This document shows, one piece after another, positions 18,199-27,446 of a stretch of 64,000 bases of DNA. Within the stretch, counting starts at the first letter, position 1; each line of letters opens with the position of its first letter. The DNA is from Beggiatoa leptomitoformis (GTDB lineage: Bacteria > Pseudomonadota > Gammaproteobacteria > Beggiatoales > Beggiatoaceae), in NCBI RefSeq assembly GCF_001305575.3, contig NZ_CP012373.2, forward strand, positions 3,048,261 through 3,112,260. Direction: 5' to 3'. A program made the position numbers and the translations under genes. The notes beneath the pieces are model-generated. The model was not told where the DNA came from. It saw only the letters and a program-made list of their open reading frames with translations, and searched no databases.

Positions 18199-19185
18199 TT
18201 AATTATTCAACATCTTCATTCTTTCTGCGGGATAGCGCGTGCCTTGCACTTTTTCAGGACGGATGATGGATTCTAAGGCATTAATCAGCTCATCCGTCAG
18301 TGTTACTTTTAAGCTATTAATATTATCCAGTAAATACTTTAATCGTTTTGTTCCGGGAATTGGCACAATATCTTCACCTTTTGCCAGTACCCATGCGAGA
18401 GCGAGTTGTGCGGTTGTGCAACCCAGTTTAGTGGCGATTTGGGTTACATCATCCAGCAGTTTTTTATTTTTGCCGAAGTTATCGCCTTCAAAACGTGGAT
18501 TAAAACGACGAAAATCATTTTGCGCCAACGCATCAATGGAATTAATTGCTCCCGTTAAAAAGCCTCTCCCTAATGGACTGTAAGCAACAAGTGAAATGCC
18601 TAATTCGCGCAGCGTGGGCAATATTTCTTGTTCTATATCACGTGTCCACAAAGAATATTCTGTTTGCAATGCGGTTAGTGGATGAACTTGATGAGCGCGG
18701 CGGATGGTTTCTGCTTTTGCTTCTGACAAGCCGATATAGCGCACTTTTCCTGCATGGACTAATTCCGCCATCGCACCGACCGTGTCTTCTATAGGAACAG
18801 TCAAGTCCACACGGTGTTGATAATATAAATCAATGGTTTCTACCCCTAAGCGTTTCAAACTTGCGTCGCAGGCTTGTTTTACATAATCAGGTGTGCCACA
18901 AATTGACCGTGAGGTGCTGTTTTTTTCACGCACGATACCAAATTTAGTCGCAATGATAACCTTGTCGCGGCAGTTTTTAATCGCTTTACCGACTAATTCT
19001 TCATTATGTCCACCGCCATACATATCTGCCGTGTCTAACAGGGTAATGCCGTTGTCTAACGCGCTCTGAATAACTTTTAGCGATTCATTATCATCTGTGT
19101 CGCCATAAAACTCACTCATCCCCATACATCCTAAACCCATTGCGCTAACAACAAGCCCTTGATTACCTAGTTTTCTTTGTTCCAT
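18199..19185 (-). CDS. Aldo/keto reductase
   Basis: A 328-residue NADPH-dependent (beta/alpha)8-barrel oxidoreductase of the YakC/IolS-like group. The catalytic tetrad is complete: D51 (LLDTADMYG), Y56, K81 (IATKFG) and H124 (YYQHRVD). The cofactor region near the C terminus reads [16 protein letters not shown]. It reduces small aldehydes or ketones; the substrate is not predictable. It is transcribed alone. The preceding 150 bases are AT-rich, with TATACGGTGTAGTTTATACG just upstream, a small imperfect palindrome that could be an operator. Confidence 0.9.
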   Translation of the reverse strand: MEQRKLGNQGLVVSAMGLGCMGMSEFYGDTDDNESLKVIQSALDNGITLLDTADMYGGGHNEELVGKAIKNCRDKVIIATKFGIVREKNSTSRSICGTPDYVKQACDASLKRLGVETIDLYYQHRVDLTVPIEDTVGAMAELVHAGKVRYIGLSEAKAETIRRAHQVHPLTALQTEYSLWTRDIEQEILPTLRELGISLVAYSPLGRGFLTGAINSIDALAQNDFRRFNPRFEGDNFGKNKKLLDDVTQIATKLGCTTAQLALAWVLAKGEDIVPIPGTKRLKYLLDNINSLKVTLTDELINALESIIRPEKVQGTRYPAERMKMLNN

Positions 19186-19806
19186 GATACTATCCTTAAT
19201 AAAAGTAAACTATACGGTGTAGTTTATACGCTTTATGAAAAGAATCAAGATGAATTCTTGTTACAATCTACTATTTATTTTGGTGGTACTAAAGGAATTG
19301 TAAAATTAAAATAAGAAAACTTGAAGAAATAGAAGAATCTCCGAGAGAATTAAATTGTCCTATCAGAAAGTTCTCCCCAGTAAACGGCATAAAGCGGTCA
19401 GCAGAGTTGGTTTTGCAATAATCTAGCGTACTCAAAATCGTCATTGATATTCTTAAAAAATCATGATGATAAGTAGTAACTCATTTCTTAATCTCGCAGG
19501 AATTCATTGTACCCTCTGTCGTCAGCCATTTTAACGCCTCCTTAGACTTGAAAACGAAGTACGCACTCCACCCAATCATTCCAAATCCAATAATAAAGAG
19601 AACAATGCCACCCGTTATGTCCATCATCCTTTATCCTTCTAATTCTTCGGAATAGTTGGTTAGATGCTATCAATTTGCTATAACAACCCGTTAGTTAATT
19701 ACTGAATGGACGCAAGGCATTGAAAGCGGTTTAACTTTGTTGAAATAACTTGAATGAAGTCTCTATTCTGTATCAAAAAAATGTTTTTTGCACATTTTTT
19801 ATTGTG
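19186..19806. other. Intergenic region with one small candidate gene
   Basis: Apart from the 48-residue frame at 19481-19627 I see no gene. Start-less fragments in other frames downstream of that small frame (for example NINDDFEYARLLQNQL) suggest decay of a longer gene. Confidence 0.4.
19481..19627 (-). CDS. 48-residue membrane protein, possible truncated DUF3592 protein
   Basis: Starts at ATG 19627 after a good ribosome site (GAAGGATAAAGG). One membrane segment (IVLFIIGFGMIGWSAYFVF) is followed by KSKEALKWLTTEGTMNSCEI. The membrane segment followed by a W-x-x-T-E-G-T motif is how DUF3592 proteins begin, but those are usually over 120 residues, and here a TGA ends the frame at 19481. Either a genuine short protein or the head of a decayed gene; the bases after the stop keep fragments of open frame. 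Confidence 0.45.
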   Translation of the reverse strand: MMDITGGIVLFIIGFGMIGWSAYFVFKSKEALKWLTTEGTMNSCEIKK

Positions 19807-19900
19807 TTATTTCAATCCCAAAGGACCAAACATTTTTGGAGGGTTGCCTCCTAACATTTGTTGACCCGTTGATAAAGTTGGAGGCTGATTTGACATATTA
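19807..19900 (-). pseudogene. Fused DUF2442/antitoxin-like gene, segment 3 (C terminus)
   Basis: Encodes the last 30 or so residues (SNQPPTLSTGQQMLGG ... MFGPLGLK, stop TAA 19807-19809). It is the tail of a gene cut by IS copies 2 and 3. Joining 22088-21974, 21120-20752 and 19898-19807 gives 576 bases, exactly 192 codons with no internal stop. The proline/glycine-rich tail looks flexible. Confidence 0.8.
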
Positions 19901-20751
19901 GAGCCTGTCATCAAATAAGAAGGGTTAAAGGTTCAAGCTAAAAGAATCAAGGTAGAAGCCAAATAAACCCCACTTAAGAAATTCCTAGCGCGTTTATCAT
20001 ATCGTGTAGCTATTGCACGATATTGCTTTAATTTACCAAAGAAATGCTCGATTAAATAACGTGCCTTATAAAGAGCTTTATCATAATCAGGTGGATTTAA
20101 ACGATTTTTCCTGAACGGAATCACAGGTTCTATGCCTTGCTGTTTTAAAACATCTCTAACCCGTTCATCTGCATCATAAGCCTTATCAGCCAATAAAGCG
20201 TTTGCCTTTATCTGAGGAATAAGAGCATCAGCCCCTTCAAGGTCGCTTGCCTGTCCCGCAGTCAAAAAAAAAGGGTCGGATTGCCCAGTGCGTCAACAAC
20301 GGAGTTAATCTTGGTACTTAAACCCCCTGCGCTACGTCCAATGGCTTCATCTGCGCCACCACCACTACTATGTTGATGCGCTCTAACTATTGTGCTGTCT
20401 ATCATGGCATATTCATTATCGGCATCGGCACTTAGTATCTTGAAAACACGTTCCCAGACACCTTTCTTAGACCAACGACTGAAGCGGGTATGGACGACAC
20501 GGAAATCACCAAAGCGTTCGGGGAGGTCGCGCCAAGGAATGCCACTGCGATAACGGAATAGAACAGCATCAATAAACAAGCGGTTATCTTTAGCCGTCAT
20601 CCCGACATGTCCTTTACGCCCAGGGAGTAGCGGTTCTAGTTTTGACCATTGTTCATCGGTTAAGGCATAGCGACGACTCATTGTTTTATCCTTGGCGATA
20701 TCTGGGTATATGATTATAATATAACATTTTTTACTATTTGATGACACGCCC
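19901..20751 (-). mobile_element. IS5-family (IS427-like) insertion sequence, copy 2, 851 bp
   Basis: Same length and organisation as copies 1 and 3 but inverted, flanked by TA (19899-19900 and 20752-20753). One end reads GGGCGTGTC instead of GAGCGTGTC, and the transposase differs at a few residues (N12 to I, KS to QG, V to A), so this is an older or separate lineage. It interrupts the antitoxin-like gene near its 3' end. Confidence 0.93.
19933..20681 (-). CDS. IS5/IS427-type transposase, two frames (copy 2)
   Basis: Frame A starts at ATG 20681 and ends at 20262; frame B ends at 19933. The nine-T slip site is intact, and the first Asp, second Asp and Glu are all present. It differs from copies 1 and 3 in frame B at KQQGIEP and DKALYK, changes unlikely to inactivate it. 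Confidence 0.9.
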
Positions 20752-21122
20752 TAGCGATTTGTATAATGCTATGCGCGATTTTTACAATAGTTTCCCATTT
20801 AGGAGAACCTGAAGAAGCCAGCGATTTATAAGCACTAGAACGGCTTTTAATTCCTGACTCTTTAATTAATGAAGACATTCCTATCTGGTCTGCATAACTT
20901 TTTAAAGCCGCTTGTAAAATACTGGGGTCATCTTCTATTAAAGAATCTTGAAAAGCGGCTGTAATAATTGCTAATGGGTCATGTGGATTAATATAAATTT
21001 TATTCATAATATGAGAAATAGCTATTTCTTTTAAATAGTTAGGATTTATATAAGTATCATGACCCCAGCATAATGTGCCATTTGTCAAAGAAAAATTTAA
21101 AAACTGATTTACAAACGTATTA
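20752..21122 (-). pseudogene. Fused DUF2442/antitoxin-like gene, segment 2
   Basis: The middle of the doubly interrupted gene. On the minus strand it first completes a DUF2442-like domain (NGTLCWGHDTYINPNYLKEI) and runs without a stop into an HTH-type antitoxin domain like HigA2/addiction-module antidotes (DDPSILQAALKSYADQIGMS, ESGIKSRSSAYKSLASSGSP). A start at M of MNKIYINPHD would give the antitoxin domain alone, so the fusion could also be read as two coupled products. It is bounded by IS copy 2 and IS copy 3 in inverted orientation. Confidence 0.8.
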
Positions 21123-21973
21123 GAGCGTGTCATCAAATAGTAAAAAGTGTTATATTATAAATATATACCCAGATATCGCCAAGGATAAAACAATGAGTCG
21201 TCGCTATGCCTTAACCGATGAACAATGGTCAAAACTAGAACCGCTACTCCCTGGGCGTAAAGGACATGTCGGGATGACGGCTAAAGATAACCGCTTGTTT
21301 ATTGATGCTGTTCTATTCCGTTATCGCAGTGGCATTCCTTGGCGCGACCTCCCCGAACGCTTTGGTGATTTCCGTGTCGTCCATACCCGCTTCAGTCGTT
21401 GGTCTAAAAAAGGTGTCTGGGAACGTGTTTTCAAGATACTAAGTGCCGATGCCGATAATGAATATGCCATGATAGACAGCACAATAGTTAGAGCGCATCA
21501 ACATAGTAGTGGTGGTGGTGCAGATGAAGCCATTGGACGTAGCGCAGGGGGTTTAAGTACCAAGATTAACTCCGTTGTTGACGCACTGGGCAATCCGACC
21601 CTTTTTTTTTGACTGCGGGACAGGCAAGCGACCTTGAAGGGGCTGATGCTCTTATTCCTCAGATAAAGGCAAACGCTTTATTGGCTGATAAGGCTTATGA
21701 TGCTGATGAACGGGTTAGAGATGTTTTAAAACAGAAAAGCATAGAACCTGTGATTCCGTTCAGGAAAAATCGTTTAAATCCACCTGACTATGATAAAGTC
21801 CTTTATAAGGCACGTTATTTAATCGAGCATTTCTTCGGTAAATTAAAGCAATACCGCGCCATAGCTACACGATATGATAAACGCGCTAGGAATTTCTTAA
21901 GTGGGGTTTATTTGGCTTCTACCTTGATTCTTTTGGCTTGAACCTTTAACCCTTCTTATTTGATGACAGGCTC
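21123..21973 (+). mobile_element. IS5-family (IS427-like) insertion sequence, copy 3, 851 bp
   Basis: The encoded proteins are identical to those of copy 1. TA duplication at 21121-21122 and 21974-21975. It interrupts the DUF2442 part of the fused gene after codon 38. Together with copy 2 it forms an inverted pair around 371 bases. Confidence 0.93.
21193..21941 (+). CDS. IS5/IS427-type transposase, two frames (copy 3)
   Basis: Frame A runs from ATG 21193 to 21612 and frame B to 21941, joined by the nine-T slip site at about 21600-21610. All catalytic residues are present. Protein sequence is the same as copy 1. Confidence 0.9.
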
Positions 21974-22088
21974 TAAAGGGATGACTAGAAAAAATATCTT
22001 TTAAATCGACAATTCCTTCAAAACCATCGCTAAACGCTAAGGCTAGTCTAAAATCTTCTATATAATCTACATCAATAATTTGGAGCAT
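21974..22088 (-). pseudogene. Fused DUF2442/antitoxin-like gene, segment 1 (N terminus)
   Basis: Starts at ATG 22088 with GAGG eight bases upstream and encodes MLQIIDVDYIEDFRLALAF and SDGFEGIVDLKDIF, the usual opening of DUF2442 proteins (small partners of DUF4160, often next to toxin-antitoxin genes). IS copy 3 enters after SSHPF. Promoter and start are intact, so a 63-codon truncated frame ending inside the IS could still be translated. Confidence 0.8.
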
Positions 22089-22104
22089 TTTATAAAACCT
22101 CTAT

Positions 22105-22223
22105 TTGCTCGTTACCAAGTTTCACTGGGTAATGCCTACTCGCCAAGCTCTGCTTGGCTTGCACTTGAACGCTTCAATCTTAAGTCTGCTTGTATTCGGC
22201 AAGCAGAGCTTGGTAACGAGCAA
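22105..22223. repeat. Palindromic repeat, copy 1 (119 bp)
   Basis: Ends TTGCTCGTTACCAAG and its complement CTTGGTAACGAGCAA. The inside is rich in AAGCTCTGCTTGG-type words that pair with AAGCAGAGCTTGG. A second copy lies at 22854-23001, beyond the membrane protein gene. Confidence 0.8.
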
Positions 22224-22253
22224 TATGTTGAGGCTAACCCAACGACGGCAAAA

Positions 22254-22769
22254 ATGAAAACATTTTCTAACAGGTTCTTCTACTCCGCCCTACTGCTGCT
22301 GTGTTTAATGCCTCTTTCAGTGTCTGCGGATGTGGTGTGGCCTGCGCTTTATCTTGAAGAACGGTTAATGTCGTTGGAATTTATCGGCTTAGGATTGCTT
22401 GTTGAACTCATTGTTATCTGTGGCGTGTTTAAATTTTCGCTGCCACTGGCTTTGTTGGCTGACATTGTCGCGAATGCCGCTTCGAGCATATTAGGAATTA
22501 TCTTAATTCCCTTATCGGGTATAGTGTGGGAGATATTTCCAGGGATGATTATTAATTATATTTTTCATTGGGGCACGTTTAACCCTGTGGGATGGGGAGC
22601 GAGTTTTGTGCTGGCGTGTCTAGTCAATGTCGCATTAGAAGGCTATATCTTAAAACATGTTTTCAAACAATCTTTTAATAGAAAAACATTCTTTTGGTTG
22701 TTATTCGCAAATGCCTGTAGCGTTGGTATTGCTTTCGCAAGTTTATGGTGGGAGCCACCGATTTTGTAA
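22254..22769 (+). CDS. Unrecognised membrane protein with signal peptide
   Basis: 171 residues from ATG 22254. The longer frame from 22080 runs through the palindromic repeat and is rejected. Residues 1-25 form a signal peptide (RFFYSALLLLCLMPLSVSA), followed by DVVWPALYLEERLMS. Then come four hydrophobic segments separated by short loops, ending WWEPPIL. Small residues and glycine are common, as in channel-like or transporter subunits. No family recognised. It is framed on both sides by copies of the same palindromic repeat, which suggests that it moved or was bracketed as a cassette. Confidence 0.6.
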   Translation: MKTFSNRFFYSALLLLCLMPLSVSADVVWPALYLEERLMSLEFIGLGLLVELIVICGVFKFSLPLALLADIVANAASSILGIILIPLSGIVWEIFPGMIINYIFHWGTFNPVGWGASFVLACLVNVALEGYILKHVFKQSFNRKTFFWLLFANACSVGIAFASLWWEPPIL

Positions 22770-22853
22770 GTCTGATAGAATGCAGCACTCCGCCACATCC
22801 CACAGCAAAAACTTAAGGCAACGCACTTTCCAAACTTAATAAATCTTCCAAGG

Positions 22854-23001
22854 TTACTCGTTACCAAGTTTCACTTGGTAATGCCTACTCGCCAAGCTCT
22901 GCTTGGCTGGTACTTGAACGCTTCAATCTCTAAGTATGCTTGTATTCGGCAAGCGGAGCTTGCAAGGCAGGCATTACCAAGCAGAGCTTGGTAACGAGCA
23001 A
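22854..23001. repeat. Palindromic repeat, copy 2 (148 bp)
   Basis: Same terminal arms as the copy at 22105-22223 (TTACTCGTTACCAAG and CTTGGTAACGAGCAA). Most of the inside is nearly identical, with an additional GCAAGGCAGGCATTACCAAG block near the right end. Confidence 0.8.
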
Positions 23002-23053
23002 AATGGAGAGGATCAAACTAGTGCATGACGCTGCCCTGAAAGACCTATCCTAT

Positions 23054-23452
23054 TTATTTCGTTTCAGGATACTCTTTTTCTATATATTCTTTTATTCTGT
23101 TATCCATTTCAGTATGTTGCTTATCTTGCTCATTTATTGGTTGCTCTGCCAACAAATTACGCATAGAAGGAGTAATCTGCTCATGCCATTCTTTTATATC
23201 AGAACGATCGAATAGAGTATTAGTATCCACATTGTAGAAAAGTTCTTTACTTATCAGTATCTGCTGAACAATCCACATATGTTTTCCTTTAAAATTAAAC
23301 TCAAAGCCCTCAAGAGAACATTTGCTAAAGCAATGCACAAAACAAAAATGAGCATAATAGCTATTTGATTTTAAAAATAAGCAATAATGTGTTTTTTTGT
23401 CATTCTTGATAAGAAACTCAAATTTGTCACTACATATACTATTACTATACAT
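23054..23452 (-). CDS. Hypothetical protein
   Basis: 132 residues, start ATG 23452 with AGAGG upstream. The N-terminal 60 residues are rich in Cys, Phe and Tyr (HYCLFLKSNSYYAHFCFVHC). The C-terminal half is more regular (QQILISKELFYNVDTNTLFD, then a charged helix ending EYIEKEYPETK). No family recognised. Base composition is AT-rich like the surrounding accessory DNA. It may be a small foreign gene; the plus-strand frames over it are shadows. Confidence 0.45.
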   Translation of the reverse strand: MYSNSICSDKFEFLIKNDKKTHYCLFLKSNSYYAHFCFVHCFSKCSLEGFEFNFKGKHMWIVQQILISKELFYNVDTNTLFDRSDIKEWHEQITPSMRNLLAEQPINEQDKQHTEMDNRIKEYIEKEYPETK

Positions 23453-23483
23453 ATATACACATCCTCTAGTAAAAGTGATAATA

Positions 23484-23507
23484 AAAGGAGCGATTTCTCG
23501 CCCCTTT
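23484..23507 (-). terminator. Rho-independent terminator of groESL
   Basis: Ten-base stem AAAGGGGCGA / TCGCTCCTTT (one G-T wobble) with a GAAA loop, followed by TTTTATTAT on the minus strand. It lies 32 bases after the groEL stop. Confidence 0.85.
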
Positions 23508-23538
23508 AAATTTCAATCTAACCCCAAAAACCTCGAGA

Positions 23539-25179
<1,641 letters not shown>

Positions 25180-25226
25180 TTAATGAATACGGTATATAGT
25201 TGGTGTAATTGAAGTTTATAAGTAGA

Positions 25227-25538
25227 TTACGCGGCTTTGGCGTGTTTCTTTTCGTCTAAAACTGCCATGATGTCGGATTCACGCATAATGACGACTTCTT
25301 CATCACCAATTTTGACTTCGGTGCCTGAGTATTTGCCAAACAGGACGATGTCGCCAACTTTGACATCTAACGGACGGACTTTGCCATCTTCTAAGATTTG
25401 ACCGTTACCAACCGCCAAGACTTTGCCTCGAATAGGTTTTTCTGTCGCGCTGTCAGGAATGACGATGCCACCAGCGGTTTTACGTTCTTCTTCTACTCGT
25501 TTGATAACAACACGGTCTTGTAAAGGACGGATTTGCAT
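25227..25538 (-). CDS. groS: Co-chaperonin GroES (10 kDa)
   Basis: 103 residues from ATG 25538 ([20 protein letters not shown]), chosen because GAGGAG lies ten bases upstream and the N terminus then matches GroES; the longer frame from 25568 adds ten residues. The mobile loop ([15 protein letters not shown]) and the roof region are present. The tail EKKHAKAA is a little longer than in E. coli. First gene of the operon, with CIRCE and heat-shock promoter upstream. Confidence 0.97.
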   Translation of the reverse strand: MQIRPLQDRVVIKRVEEERKTAGGIVIPDSATEKPIRGKVLAVGNGQILEDGKVRPLDVKVGDIVLFGKYSGTEVKIGDEEVVIMRESDIMAVLDEKKHAKAA

Positions 25539-25601
25539 AGTCAATATCTCCTCAATACGAAATGACAATTGTTAGTAAAAATTAAAACGGATGTGATGAG
25601 T

Positions 25602-25628
25602 TTAGCACTCACCTGTAACGAGTGCTAA
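25602..25628. promoter_or_regulatory. CIRCE operator (HrcA binding site)
   Basis: Perfect TTAGCACTC-N9-GAGTGCTAA, the consensus HrcA operator, upstream of groES. Confidence 0.97.
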
Positions 25629-25629
25629 T

Positions 25630-25656
25630 AATAGGGGAATAAATTCGAATTTCAAG
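25630..25656 (-). promoter_or_regulatory. Sigma-32-type heat-shock promoter of groESL
   Basis: On the minus strand CTTGAAA (25656-25650), a 12-base spacer, then CCCCTATT (25637-25630), close to the sigma-32 consensus. It lies just upstream of CIRCE, so the operon appears to be under both positive (sigma-32) and negative (HrcA) heat control. Confidence 0.75.
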
Positions 25657-25847
25657 GGAATAAAGTATGACAAATTTGTATAGAATACATTGACGGCTGA
25701 TAGTGTAAATGGTGTAGAATCAGTATGTTATTTATAGAGTGGGTTGGTGGGATTAGTAAGAATAGCTTTATTAAACATTATGTTATGCAAATTAAATTTT
25801 TATCTTCTCTTACTTGATGCAACATTATTTCAGCGAGTTTTATTGTT

Positions 25848-26375
25848 ATGAAAAACAGGTTCATCTATCAGGATATTGAACGGCGATTGAGTTATCTCGT
25901 TGGGTTAATTGTATTATTTGGTTTGATTCAAGGATGCAGTCAGTTGAATTGGCAGTGGATTCAATCGCAGTTTCAAACTTTACATCCTCATCAGACAGAT
26001 AAGGGATTATTGTTGGTGTTAGAGTCGGTTTATTTTACGGCAGATGGAACGGCGTTAACGCCTGAAGCAAGTGGTATTTTAGATGCCTTAACGGAGACAA
26101 TTAAAAAAAATTCTGACGGTAATATTGCGATTGATGGTTATACAGATAGTAGTGGAGGGGTAGGTTACAATTTGTGGTTATCTAAGCAGAGAGCTGAACA
26201 GGTAAAATTGGCGTTGGTTGCGCGTGGTATTGACGCGAATAAAATCGTGACCGAAGGCTTTGGACAAGCCAGCCCCATTGCGAGTAATGCAACGCTTGAA
26301 GGACGACAGAAAAATCGGCGGGTAGAAATTATTATTCTTAACGTTATAGATATTCCTTATCAAAAAAAGAAATAA
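25848..26375 (+). CDS. OmpA-family lipoprotein
   Basis: 175 residues. A hydrophobic N-terminal segment (about 15-29) ends in a lipobox-like LIQGC (C30), so it is probably lipidated; Gln at -2 is unusual for a lipobox. The C-terminal domain (about 60-170) is OmpA-like and binds peptidoglycan: VYFTADGTALTPEAS, then DGYTDSSGGVGYN and SKQRAEQVKLAL, ending GRQKNRRVEI. It probably tethers the outer membrane to the wall or forms part of an envelope complex. The next gene, znuB, starts 26 bases downstream, so cotranscription is possible. Confidence 0.82.
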   Translation: MKNRFIYQDIERRLSYLVGLIVLFGLIQGCSQLNWQWIQSQFQTLHPHQTDKGLLLVLESVYFTADGTALTPEASGILDALTETIKKNSDGNIAIDGYTDSSGGVGYNLWLSKQRAEQVKLALVARGIDANKIVTEGFGQASPIASNATLEGRQKNRRVEIIILNVIDIPYQKKK

Positions 26376-26401
26376 CTTTTAAAGTTTATGTGAAATAAAT
26401 C

Positions 26402-27199
26402 ATGATAATAGAAACTTTTGTATGGCGTGCACTTATTGGTGGTATTGGCGTTGCTTTGATTGCTGGCCCTTTGGGTTGTTTTGTGGTCTGGCGACGCATG
26501 GCGTATTTTGGCGATACTTTGTCACATTCTGCCTTGTTAGGGATTGCCTTGGGAATTTTGTTTAAGGTTAATTTAAATCTTGGGGTGATGAGTATTTGTT
26601 TATTAATTGCCTTATTACTCAGTTTATTACAGCAACAAAAGCGATTAACAACCGATACATTATTGGGGATTTTATCGCATAGCATGTTATCGCTTGGGCT
26701 GGTTGTTGTTGCGTTTATGGACGGTGTACGGATTGATTTATATAGTTATTTATTTGGTGATTTGTTAGCTGTGACGCAAAGCGATTTGTATTGGATTTAT
26801 GGTGGGGGAAGTTTGGTTTTGTTGGGAACGGTTTGGCTGTGGCAGTCTTTGTTATCTATCACGATTCATGAAGAGCTGGCAGAAGTGGAAGGCGTGCCTG
26901 TGGTGTGGGTGCGGTTATTTTTGATGTTAATGATAGCGTTAGTCATTGCAGTGGCCATGAAAGTGGTTGGTATTTTATTAATTACGTCTTTATTAATTAT
27001 TCCCCCCGCAACCGCACGCTGGTTTGCCCGTACACCTGAACAAATGGCGATTATTGCCAGCGTATTGGGTTGCTTGGCCGTTTTAGGTGGGGTTTTTATG
27101 TCTTTACAATGGGATACACCGACAGGCCCCTCAGTTGTTGTAACGGCAACCGCAATGTTTATGTTGACATTGTTTTTACCAAAAGGGCGAATTGTTTAA
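26402..27199 (+). CDS. znuB: Zinc ABC transporter permease
   Basis: 265-residue inner-membrane protein with seven to eight hydrophobic segments. The opening AGPLGCFVVWRRMAYFGDTL and the following SHSALLGIALG are diagnostic of the ZnuB/MntB metal permease family; the histidine-poor loops and LLITSLLIIPPATAR fit too. It moves Zn2+ (possibly Mn2+) into the cytoplasm with ZnuA and ZnuC, neither of which is adjacent here, so the permease is either split from its partners or they lie elsewhere. No Zur box was identified. Confidence 0.85.
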   Translation: MIIETFVWRALIGGIGVALIAGPLGCFVVWRRMAYFGDTLSHSALLGIALGILFKVNLNLGVMSICLLIALLLSLLQQQKRLTTDTLLGILSHSMLSLGLVVVAFMDGVRIDLYSYLFGDLLAVTQSDLYWIYGGGSLVLLGTVWLWQSLLSITIHEELAEVEGVPVVWVRLFLMLMIALVIAVAMKVVGILLITSLLIIPPATARWFARTPEQMAIIASVLGCLAVLGGVFMSLQWDTPTGPSVVVTATAMFMLTLFLPKGRIV

Positions 27200-27446
27200 A
27201 GCGGGTCATGGATTAAATAGTGCTAAACATAAGCTATTTAAAATAGTAACTTGGCTATTTAGTGCGTAAAACTCCATCTTTTCTAAGAAGTTGTAAAATT
27301 GCGTAGAAATTATCACTTTTTCATCAATGTTTATAACGCATCCGCGTCACCTTGAATGGTAAACGACAAAAATCGACGGTATAAGTTATTGACAAAATCC
27401 AATACAATAAAAACTTTTCTATAAACACCCTACTGGTTGTGACGAA

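Noticed and set aside
22080-22253. N-terminal extension of the membrane protein through the palindromic repeat
   Set aside because: The extension is repeat sequence, and a signal peptide begins at ATG 22254.
22940-23215. A 91-codon plus-strand frame
   Set aside because: Starts in the palindromic repeat and overlaps the minus-strand hypothetical gene; hydrophobic by AT bias only.
27389-27408. TTGACA with TACAAT as an ileS promoter
   Set aside because: Only eight bases separate the boxes; this spacing does not work for sigma-70.
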